Below, piece by piece: positions 1-10,700 of a DNA stretch of 64,000 nt. The stretch's first letter is position 1; each line of letters opens with the position of its first letter. The notes under the pieces were generated by a model, which saw only the letters and a list, made by a program, of their open reading frames with translations, searched no databases and was not told where the DNA came from. Source of the DNA: Oreohelix idahoensis (taxonomy: Eukaryota; Mollusca; Gastropoda; Stylommatophora; Oreohelicidae); the NCBI GenBank assembly GCA_024509875.1, contig JAMPIV010012257.1, forward strand, positions 186,001 through 250,000, in the 5' to 3' direction. The position numbers and the translations under genes were made by a program.

Positions 1-265
1 ATGGGTTGCAGGATCTACATCTATACGAGCCTAAACACATTCGCGTCTTCATTCGCACCCACACTCAACTCATCATACGCTCGCACTACACATCTAACAA
101 CATGTATACTGTCTTGGGCCAGTGATCACATCAACAAGAGAAAAAAGACAGTTACAAAAACACATTAAAAACGACGTCAGTGATAAAAATAGATAAACAA
201 GCAAGTATGAAGACAAAACAACAAGGTTCGAAGAAACGATACGCGCAGTAACGAACGGTTGAAAA

Positions 266-1050
266 CAACATTTCAAACCTATAAAACAACATTGCAAACC
301 TACAAACCAACGTAACAAATCTATAAAACAACCTTACAAACTTATAAAACAACATAAACAAACCTATAAAACAACATTAACAAACCTATAAAACAGCATT
401 AATAAACCTATAAAACAACATTGTAAACCTATAAACCAAAATTAACAAATCTATAAAACAACATAACAAACCTATAAAACAACATTAACAAACTATAAAA
501 CGACACTAACAAACCTATAAAACTACATTAACTAACCTATAAAACAACACTACAAACCTATAAAACAACATTAACAAACCTATAAAACAACATTAACAAA
601 CCTATAAAACAACATTTACAAACCTATAAAACAACATTTACAAATCTTTAAAACAACATTACAAACCTATAAAACAACATTTACAAACCTATAAAACAAC
701 ATGTACAAACCTATAAAACAACATTAACAAACCTATAAAACAACACTACAAACCTATAAAACAACATTAACAAACCTATAAAACAACATTAACATACCTA
801 TAAAACAACATTAACAAACCTATAAAACAACATTAAAAAACCTATAAAACAACATTAATATACCTATAAAACAACATTAACATACCTATAAAACAACATT
901 AACAAACCTATAAAACAGCATTAACAAACCTATAAAACAACATCACAAACCTATAAAACAACACTAACAAACCTATAAAACAACATTAACAAACCTATAA
1001 AACAACATTAACAAACCTATAAAACAACATCACAAACCTATAAAACAATA
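266..1050. repeat. 22-bp minisatellite array
   Basis: About 35 direct copies of a 22-bp A-rich unit built around cctataaaacaacatt, with scattered substitutions and small length changes. One strand is almost free of G. The short open frames across it are by-products of the repeat. No terminal repeats or flanking duplications are visible, so it is a plain tandem array. The preceding 265 bases show no gene. Confidence 0.93.
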
Positions 1051-2104
1051 TACCGTAGATTCAGAAAGGCTATATAGAACTCTTCAACATCGTCTTGTAG
1101 AACATGGTTCTCCAATAAATATTTTACTTTTCTAACATTCTTCATTCAGTCATGCAATGACAGCATCACTATCATATATTATATAATTCGCTTATATAAC
1201 TAACACCTCAGTTGTAGATTTTACAGTTGGCTTTCATTTGTGCTGGTAGTTTTCTGCTACATTTTATTGTTAAATTAGGAAAAGTTATTTATATTCTGTT
1301 GCGTTTATTTTTGAGTTCTAATGATCAATTTCCCCGTTTAATTTTGATTTTTTGTTCAAATGTATTGTTACTTTTAAGGACCATGGTGCCAACGGTGTAA
1401 CTGACTCTCATAAAGAATTATGCATGAATCAGGTCATGTACGCATGCATTAGTGGTTCATGGAATGAATTTTTTTCATGATGAGTTTACAAGCCACAATG
1501 TCGTCCTTTATGACATACAGTACTTAGGAGAACGCAGTATTCTTATTCTATGTTCCTGAATATCAGGCCCTCGATTCCACAAATTGCTATTTGATACTTT
1601 AATTGTTTTATACTTACATGTGTATGTTTGTGTGCATGCTACTAGTTTCTTTTGCTCATTTCTGTAGCTTGTGTTATAGCCCGTGTATGTATTTCATTTC
1701 TTTACTTTGTGTTTCTTGTCTTTATTTGTGGTAGACAAAGAGGTTTTTCCATTGGTCCTATCTTATTAATTGTGTTGTTCTGATGTAAAACTGGCATTGG
1801 AAAGTGATGAGGAAACTCTGGAATGATGATTGCTACATTAGATACAACATGTTGATATCCTTATCATTTCCCTGTTCGTTTCCTATGGAGCATTGAGCTT
1901 GTGGCTCCCGTGGAGGAGCCAGCACCGTAGCATTCTCGTACTCTTGAAGCCGTGGTTTGTGTAGTAATTTAATTTGCAAGTTATGGTTGTCAGCTCAACC
2001 CTCACCTCAAATTAGTCGCCTCTTACGACATGCATGACGGAGAAGTTCTACTTTTCTTTCTGTGGCTCCTTAAAAACCTCTGGGAACTTCTGGGACCCTT
2101 GATG
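1051..2104. other. non-coding stretch with a dispersed-repeat relic
   Basis: No coding potential is seen. The part around 1890-2100 has phrases that recur near 62290-62390 (attagtcgcctcttacgacatgc against attagttgccttgtacgac), so it is probably the tail of a dispersed repeat rather than unique DNA. It abuts the tail of the LINE fragment that follows. Confidence 0.4.
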
Positions 2105-2692
2105 AAATCAATCAATCAATACCCTTTAGCTCCCCGAGGAGCATAGGCCTTCAACAAACACATGCCAAGTCTTCCTATCCTGTGCCATCCGCTCAAGCTC
2201 TCTCCATGTTTTCCTCATCATTTTTCACGTCTGTTTCCAGTTCTCTTCTCCATGTGTTTTTTTATCTACCTCTGCCTCTCTTTCCCTGTGGATTCCAGAA
2301 CAAGGACTGCCTTGTAATGCTATCAACAGGTTTCCTCAATGTGTGTCCTATCCATCGCCAGCGTCTTCTTCTCAACTCTTGTTCCACTGGCACTTGTCTG
2401 GTTCTTGTCATCAATTCCACATTTGTGACTTTGTCATACCATTTCAGTCCTTCTATTCTACGCAAGCACCCGTTTATAAAAGTCTGTAGCTTTTTGGTTG
2501 TTCTTTTTGTTGCTCTCCATGTCTCAGAGCCATACAATAGTACTGACTTGACATTTGAGTTGAAGATTCTTATTTTCGTGTTGGACTTGATTTCTTCTTG
2601 ACCTCCATATGTTTCCCAGTGCAATGAAAGCTCCTCTTGCTTTTTGTAATATTATTTTGATATCATTGTTGTGACGTGGAAATGTAAATATA
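2105..2692 (-). pseudogene. LINE 3' fragment, C-terminus of ORF2
   Basis: The minus strand encodes the region after the RT domain of a non-LTR retrotransposon: KARGAFIALGNIWRS, VLLYGSETWR, LQTFINGCLRRIEG, RRRRWRWIGHTLRKP, SITRQSLFWNPQGKRGRGR. A frame change splits the first motif from the rest (about 2600-2625). The lower-coordinate end carries a short ATTG-type repeat, as expected of a LINE 3' tail made of a 4-bp microsatellite. The same family recurs on the plus strand at 47615-48390. It is 5'-truncated and cannot move. The clade (RTE- or CR1-like) is not resolved by eye. Confidence 0.88.
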
Positions 2693-2729
2693 GCCTCAGA
2701 AATCCGACCACCTTTGCTCACTCAGGTAG

Positions 2730-3987
2730 TGTTTATGTTTTGCGAAGGCAAAAACCACGTAATTCGCTGTCTGTGGACTCGCTTTTGAAGCCACGCCTAT
2801 TTTTCTTGTCTTTCTTGCGCTAACGAGTTGTTTACCTATGTTCGCAACATGCTAGATAACAGTCAGTAAGCCATTATTTGTTTACCTGAGTTCTCACGCG
2901 AGCTGATTTGCCATCATCATTGTTGACAGTCAGACGAACGGGGGAGATCAAGCGGTTCCTTTGAAGGGGAAACGCGGGCAGTAATTTTGCCGTGTATCTG
3001 TTTGATGTGCATACATACAGGGAGATAATCGTGATATCAGAAGCGAACAGAAAATCTCGGGAGTAAACCTGTTACACGAGTAAGCCTTTGTTGTCGATTT
3101 GCAACGGCCAACAGAGTGACCGAGGAATCTTTGATCAGGGGGGAAGTAATTTCCTGAATTTTTGCTATTCACAAGAAATGTGAAAATTCACATTCTCGCA
3201 ATAATAACACTCAAACCTGTATATATATACTGCGTCCCTCTATACCAAATATCAGTCACTGATCAGAAATTTTGGATAATCTAATCACGCCAGACTAGAA
3301 CCATTTCTTCGCTAAATGTGTTAAATTGTCCCGTGGGGATTTAATTTTCTGCTTGTGGTAATAGAAATTGTGCTTAAATGTTAAAATGTGTTAGGTTTAC
3401 CATTTTATTCAATATAATTCCCTAGCGTTTAAAACTAGTGAAATAACCTAACGCGTAGATATTTCTTGGTAGTCGTTCAGAGTAATGTAATTTAAAACAC
3501 CCAATTTTTCTTACACAAGAAGATACGGATTAGCTGACTGAGATTATTAAGTGTGACGGATCAGTGACCGAATAGAATTCGCATTATATTTCATTGTGTG
3601 AAATTAAATAAGTGACTACAGTAATGTATGTGACTAAACAACAGCCGCCGACAAATAGCTAGTAGTGACAGGCAGATTTTGTTAAAGTGCGCGTACAGAT
3701 AAATTGAATAAAGGACTTTGTGCGCTGTTCACTTTCCACAGGCAATACGGGGGAGGGCACATACCCTTCTTTCCCGACATGCCTTAGCGTAAAACTTACG
3801 GACAGATGAGTAGCAGTTTTATATGTTTTTCTTCCTTATCTAGCACTCGATCAAAACCAAGCGGCCAGCGGTCTAATATCACCAGTAACATTCTTATTAT
3901 TATTGGGTCTTCGATTTGTTGGACCTGTTCGGTCCCCTTTCTTCATTCAGAGAGAGACCAAATATAGACAATAAGATAAATCGTAAC
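2730..3987. other. non-coding, nothing recognised
   Basis: There is no credible coding frame on either strand. An AATAAA with a downstream GT-rich stretch lies near 3708, but no matching LTR partner was found. It could be an eroded repeat. Confidence 0.35.
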
Positions 3988-4001
3988 TGGACGATACATT
4001 T

Positions 4002-4508
4002 TTTTTCTTTGTTTGATCCTTAGCCGCCGACCGTCAAAGCAGTTAGTGGCCATCACGCCTAGTGGCGTCTTGTAGGGCAACAACAAATTGATTCCACTTT
4101 GCTCGGTCGGTGGCCATCCTTCGTACAGTGCCCCCAACTCTGGTTCATTCTTTGCATCTCAGCCTCCACAGTCCTCCGCCAGGTTGTTTTTGGTCGGCCC
4201 CTTTTTCGTTTTCCTTCAGGGGTCCAAAGCATAGCTGTTCTTGTGATGGCATCGGGGTCTCTTCTGAGGACATGGCCAACCCAGCTTCAGCGTCTGCCAT
4301 CTATGATGGTGTGCATGTCCTCTTGCTTGCTACGAGTAAGCAGATCTTGGTTAGTGATGGTATTCGGCCAAAAGATTCGGTGAATCTTTCTAAGGCATGT
4401 TGTGTGAAAAGAGGACAATTTCGACATTTCCTTCTCTGTAACTCTCCAGCATTCCGCACCATAGAGAAGCACAGAAAGCACACAGCTCTGATATAATCTT
4501 AATTTTGT
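4002..4508 (-). pseudogene. LINE ORF2 C-terminal fragment
   Basis: The downstream piece of the split LINE. The minus strand encodes LYQSCVLSVLLYGAECWRVTE, KLSSFHTTCLRKIHRIFWP and ITNQDLLTRSKQEDM. Traces of the usual arginine-rich C-terminal segment and a short 3' UTR follow, then an A-rich tail at 4002. It is related to, but a different family from, the LINE at 2105-2692. It is dead as an isolated fragment. Confidence 0.87.
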
Positions 4509-5182
4509 GCTTGTGATAAGGGTGGAATAAGCTGATAAAGATACTGGTTCAGAGCTGGTTCTGTATTTTGTTGAATCGCGAATGCATGCTTTGTTCGTTT
4601 ATAATCTTCAAAAGAGGGTCACCGTTATATGCACTCATTATGTGTTGAATGTCGAAGAAGACATTGGTTCCTTTCGGAGCTCATTATTATATTATACATT
4701 TTCTCATCGGAAGAGTTCTTCACTACCATAATAATCAACAGTGTCAATTCAACAGACAGCTGTAACGTATCGATGTGGATAAGTCTTCAACTTGGAGTCC
4801 ATGATTTATTAAATAATTCACACACGAAGACATTTCACGTAGGCATACATTCACATACAGTTCATTAGAATTTACTTGCATATATATTCTTATCCGTCCG
4901 TGTCATAACGAATTCATGTCGGCAGAACATCATGGCTATATACATGTGCTGCTGGGATTCAGACAGCCAGAAGTGAGCACATGAGTCTTGACGAAAATAA
5001 TCAAATTACTTATCAACCATCCTTCCGTAACGCAGGTTAATCACTAACCTTATGAATTCGCTTGTATATATTATAATCTGGACTGACCCTGAGTCCTGGT
5101 ATCACTTTATATAAATATGGCTATTAGCAAAGCCTATCAACCTTAGAAGGAGGTAAAAACACGACTTCACGGCTTGACAGAC

Positions 5183-7579
5183 TGTCATGAAATATTCTAA
5201 TCCACATATATAAATTATTAGGTAAATATAAAGCCTAACAAATAAAATTAATAAAGAGAAGAGCAATGGTAAAATGACAGTGCTGTCACAAGGAATGTAC
5301 TCGAAATCCCCCTTGTTTTCTGCTTCGTCTGCAAATTGTAACGCTTTCACGTTGATATAAAAGCTTACTGTATTATTACCCGCCTTCTTCAATGAAACGT
5401 GTGCTGCATTTCTAAGAAAAACATTGAGACGTACTGCGTAATGACCTAAATTAATCCTAACATTAATTATATTACGTTACCAAAACGAACGAACAGATGG
5501 ACAAAAGGATAGCGAGAGGGGAGGGCTGAAAATCAGGAACGCATGCAACACGCGACGCGCGATATACAAATGCTGGCATCACGCGTGTAAGTCTACAAGC
5601 ACTAACTTTTTCAGACGGACAGTGATAAAATACACTACCCTTTCCCAGAGTTAGGTTTATAAATCATAACAAACTCTTATTAGAAAAGATAACATTAGAT
5701 GGGTTTACGTTTGAACACATAACAGTACCCAGACAGCACATCTTCGAAACAGGAGGTAGAAAATACATATTTTGAACGCAGCCACGTAGCTCTTTTAAAG
5801 TGGGAAAATTGGGTTCCTTAGGGCTTGCTGACAAATAATATGTAAAACGTTACGCAAATAGTCCAGGAATTAATAAATTATACCCAAAATAAAATAGTGA
5901 GGCTGCCTGACAGCATAAAATCATTTCTGCTCATAAGATTTTTTTTTAACGTGTTTGAAAAAAATTTACGTTACAGAAATAGCCTACCATGTAAACTCCA
6001 AATTGATTGGAGCGCAACAAATGAAAGCCTAACCACGATTGGTCGGGCTATAAATACTATCTTGGTTGTTAGGGGAGACGGGAAAAGATAACATTTTTTC
6101 AAACACTTGTCGAAACGTGGCTCATTGGCCAGTCTCGCTGATATACACACTTGGGAGCGTTAGTTCGAAACCACTTGTTTAAATACACTTGATAAAGCAT
6201 CAGTGCGTTGAAGCCAGCTTATATTTGACTCAATAAAAGCCTGGAAGATAAGCAGATGGGAATTTGTGCCAGTTTGTGCCAGAATTCATTGCTAATCAAC
6301 GTATCTGTGTTATTCGTATGAATTGTGGTAAGCTTGAACCATTTAATATCTTTTAATGAAAATTGAATGTGAATTGTTGATTTATGCCTGTATATATATG
6401 TGTAGTTCAGTGGCAAACGTGAGGTAAAGCCTAAAATGCTCCAGCCTGAACAGAGGGTGTCGGAGAGAAGTAAAACGGCATGGAATGGCCAAACAGTACA
6501 CTGACACCTGGATGATTGACTAGAAAGAAATAATGCTGGAAGTGCAGAGGCGTAGTAACCATTAAGAAGGGTAATACTGGAATAAAGTATTTCAAATGAA
6601 GCTGACTGTTGGCCTAACGCTCTGAACGCAATGTTTGTGCTGTATTGTGATCAGTGTAAAAGAGAATATAAATTAGTTATGAAGTAGAAGGTACATCCTT
6701 CTTGATTTCAGGGACAGTGGTCTTGATGGTACTGAGCAGCATCTGGTCAGAGATTTGCTGAATCCAGAGTCGGACAGCATACTCCTTGGTCTTTTTAGCT
6801 ATCAGTGAGGTGTCTCCTGAGCCCAGAGGAGAATTCGAGCAGAGGAGTCCTTTCCTGCCGCCATCACTCAAGATAAGCAGAGTTGGCCAGCTGAGCTCAA
6901 CATTATGTCCCCTCATCTTGAAATAACTTTATAAAAAATATTCAGAGGGGAATTTACTTGTCTTAAAATCAGGAACTGTGAACATCTCCAATACTAGTCC
7001 CTAAAGACAAACTATTGAAGTCATGATGACAAATACCAACAGAGCTTGAACAAAACAAAACCAGTATTACCTCATTTTACTACTACACAACTGACACACA
7101 TAGAACATTTGTAATAATATATGTCACTACAATATTCATATTAAATACATTCTGTACATAACTTGTAATTTAAATTGATTGTGATTCCTGGTTCCCTTGT
7201 AGTTGAATCAGGACACATATTCATTCATGCCAGTAATGAATACATATTGTTATTTGAAAGTTTATCAGTGACTCTTTTAAGATATCTTTGTAGAGTGTTA
7301 TATGTATGTGAGTGTCACAGTGTTGTCAAGAGTAGTGGATTAAATTAAATTGTTTATCTGTCTGTTGTTGTGACTTACACTTCACCATACTCATACCCTA
7401 GACACATAACGTAGCATCACACTATTCCAGAATAATTCTGACTGAGATATATAGATATGTGGTAGCAAGTAAGGTTATCTATAATACACTACTCTTAATA
7501 GATATAGATACCTTCACAGCTGATCTCAGTCAGTACACTAAGTTCCCTATAAGTATTTATAACATCCCACTTCACCACA
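5183..7579 (+). repeat. 5' LTR of element A
   Basis: 2397 bp, starting tgtcatgaaat and ending ttcaccaca. It matches 12322-14719 almost base for base. A TATAAATA at 6049 and an AATAAA at 6232 place R at roughly 6080-6250, leaving an unusually long U5 of about 1.3 kb. The minus-strand open frames in it (for example 6677-6916) are not kept in the related LTR of element B and are not called. Confidence 0.95.
6038..6237 (+). promoter_or_regulatory. core promoter and poly(A) signal of LTR A
   Basis: A reverse CCAAT box (attgg, about 6038-6042) sits just before TATAAATA (6049-6056). The first AATAAA follows at 6232-6237. This arrangement defines U3-R-U5: transcription should start about 25-30 nt after the TATA box, and 3' processing in the downstream LTR should follow the AATAAA. 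Confidence 0.6.
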
Positions 7580-7769
7580 TATATTGGGGTCTCGCTCTTG
7601 GGATTTTGAATCTTTAACTATTAAAAATATTGGGGGGTAATTCACTTCAGGGAATATAAGAATTAAAAGGTATCCTTGGGTGGAATTAAATAAGGTTGAG
7701 CTCACGGTGCCTGTGTTGTCCATTAGAGATTGAATTGTTGGTTAGACATTATAAAAATTTACCTGATAG
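6328..7769 (+). other. candidate leader intron of element A
   Basis: A donor-like gaattgtg/gtaag lies just after R at 6328, and a TAG acceptor ends at 7769, exactly 3 nt before the gag ATG. Elements B and C have the same donor context and the same acceptor position, with intron lengths of 1440 bp against 1442 bp here. Splicing would remove most of U5 and the primer-binding site from gag-pol mRNA. This is a sequence-based inference only. Confidence 0.45.
7585..7604 (+). other. primer-binding site of element A
   Basis: Five bases after the LTR end, tggggtctcgctcttgggat begins with the TGG expected to pair with a tRNA CCA end. It resembles the tRNA-Pro-type site of element C but is two bases longer internally, so the tRNA is not assigned. 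Confidence 0.55.
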
Positions 7770-7772
7770 ACA

Positions 7773-10700
7773 ATGGCGGACCTGGCCAAATTTCGATCTG
7801 CTGCGGTTCAGACTGCAAAAGAGTTAGGATTAGATGGGCAAGTTATGGTTGCCTATGTCACGACGGAATGTGACAAATTTATTGAACGCGAAGAAAGAAG
7901 ATTAGAAAAAGAAGCCGAAAGAAGGTTAGAGGCTGAGACTAAGAGGTTGCAAGCTGAGGCTGAGACTAAGAGGTTGCAGATTGAGGCTGACAAAGAGGCT
8001 AAGAAATTGGAGGCAGAAAGAGAAGACAAACGATTGGCTGCAGAAAGGGAAGAGAAGAAATTGGCTGCAGAAAGGGAAGAGAAGAAATTAGCTGCAGAAA
8101 GGGAAGAGAAGAAATTAGCTGCAGAAAGGGAAGAGAGGAAATTAGCTGCAGAAAGGGAAGCAGAAGATAAAAGATTACAAAGGGAACATGAGTTACGACT
8201 AAGGGAGTTTGAGTTTCAAGGCCATGCTCCTGAAAATGGTGCCAGTCCCTTTGCCTCTGATGCTACGGTTACTCAAGGAGCCTCAACCTCAGCTATGAAT
8301 TTTCATTTAGATCATTTTGTTGAGAAAGACGATGATATTGAGAGCTATATAAATAGGTATGAACTATTAGCTACCACGTATGGGTTAGAGAGAGAAAGGT
8401 GGAGCTTAAAGTTATCTCAGGGACTTCGTGGGGCAGCTTATGAAGTTTTTGCAAAAATGAGCAGAGGTGATCAGGAAAATTATGACATGCTAAAGCAGGC
8501 TCTTTTGTTAAGGTATGAAAAGAATGCAGAATTTTATAGGAAAAAATTTAGGAATGCTAAACTACTGTCAGGTGAAACCTATCACCAGTTCTCTGCACGA
8601 ATAGAGACATACTTGGAGAAATGGACTTCTCTGGGGAAAACCCAAGATCTTAAGGAAATGGTCCTTATAGAGCAACTAAGAGAGTCCATGGCTCCAGACC
8701 TGAGAAAGTTTCTCATGGAACAAGGTGCAGAGAGGCTGGGTGAGTTGCTAAATGTTGCTGAAAGGTATCAAGCAGCTCAAGCAGAGGTAACAGGTAATAA
8801 AAAGAAACAGGTGGATAACTTTAGGGCACCACAGAACTTTAATAAATTTGATCCTAAGGATCAAAATAAAGGTAAGCACCAATTTGATAGGCCACGGTAT
8901 GACAATAAAAATAAATTCCCACAATTCGATGAAAGGAAATATGATGAAAGAAAATCTTTCAACCAAGGAAAAAGGTGGTGTAAAAATTGTAAGATGAACA
9001 ATCATGACACTGACCATTGTAGAAGGAAACCTCCTCATTTTGCTGCTATGACATCGGGGAAAAAGGAAAAGAAGGGCAAACCTGAAGAATTACAGGAACC
9101 ATACCACCCCCCAGTGTGTGAAGATGTCATTTGTAATGGTGTCACTATAAGATGTTTATATGATACCGGTTTAGATTACGATTCCGTTGTGAGTTCTCAC
9201 CTGGTGCAGGCCGATCAATACACCACAGAAACAGTGGAGATTCAAACTGCAACCAAGGATGTAGCTACCATGACACTTCCCGTCGCCCGAATAAAAGTGA
9301 AAACGCGATATGTGGAAGGAATCATAAAAGCAGCAGTGATAAATGAGCCAATCTACCCTCTAATATTGGGGTGTAGATATGTCTTCTTGGGGAATCCCAA
9401 GAGACCTGTGATATTGGCAACAGTGCAGACCAGATCACAGACAAAGAAGGAGGAGGATAATCCCATAAATACTCACCCAGATGAGATGAGGAAGGCACAG
9501 GCTGAGGACAAAACACTCAAGCCATGTTTCAAGAAGTTGCCCAAATCTCATACACCTCCAGGCAAGGGAGAGTTTTATATGAAGAACAAATTGATATATA
9601 GGAAGGCTGGATCTGAATCCAATGGTCACGGACAGCTGGTCCTTCCCACTTCATATAGGACTAAAGTGTTGGAACTAGGGCATGCGATTCCCTTCAGTGG
9701 TCATATGGGAATCAGCGCAACAGGACAGCGAATAGCTTGTCACTATTTCTGGCCAGGAATAACTGAAGATATCAAACGATATGTAAAATCCTGTCCAGAG
9801 TGCCAACGAGTAGCACCTAAACATTGGACTGCACCAGCAACTCTGGGGGAAATGCCCATAGTGGGAACACCCTTTGAGAGAGTTGCCGTGGATCTTGTGG
9901 GACCTCTCACCCGAACCAAGAGAAGGAACAGCTACATTCTGACTCTGGTGGACACTTGTTCTATGTGGGGAGAGGCAGTAGCCCTGTCATCGATTGATTC
10001 TAAACATGTGGCAGAGGCATTGCTCACAATTTTCACAAGGTTAGGCTTTCCCAATCAAATCTTGACTGATAATGGCTCTCAGTTCAAGGGGAAACTAACT
10101 GAAGAAGTTTTCAGGATCTTTCAGGCCAAACACTTCCATTGTAGTGTGTATCATCCCCAAGGGAACGGCCAAGTGGAAAGATTTAACGGCACATTGATGT
10201 CGATCCTGAGAAAGTTGGCACACGAAAAACCAGATACATGGGACCAGTACCTGCACGCCGCCCTCTTTGCTTATCGGGAGGTACCCCATAGTTCAACCGG
10301 TATGGCCCCGGCAACATTATTGTTTGGAAGGCCAATAAAAGGTCCACTCGAAGCTTTGTTAAGAACGTGGACTGATGAAAAGGCAGAGGAAAACATTACA
10401 TCTTCATACCAATATGTGAATGAGCTGACCACTCGGTTGAAAACTGGCTGGAAACTTGCCAATGAAAATTTGAAACAAGCCAGGAAGAAACATGCTGCCT
10501 ATTATAACAGGAAGGCGAAAGACAGAAATTTGGCTGTGGGAGAGAAGGTACTGCTTCTTTTGCCCGGGAGTCAGAATAAGTTACAAATTGGATGGCAGGG
10601 TCCATATACAGTTCTAGAGAAGGTGTCTAGAACAAATTATAAGATAGATAAGAAGGGGAAAGAAAAAATCTATCATGTGAATCTCCTGAAGAAATATTTG

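Noticed and set aside
266..1050. CRISPR-like array
   Set aside because: Units follow each other directly with no unique spacers, and the surroundings are eukaryotic.
6677..6916. 79-codon minus-strand ORF repeated in both LTRs of element A
   Set aside because: It is antisense in an LTR, and its frame is broken by gaps in the homologous part of the element B LTR. It is repeated only because the LTR is repeated.
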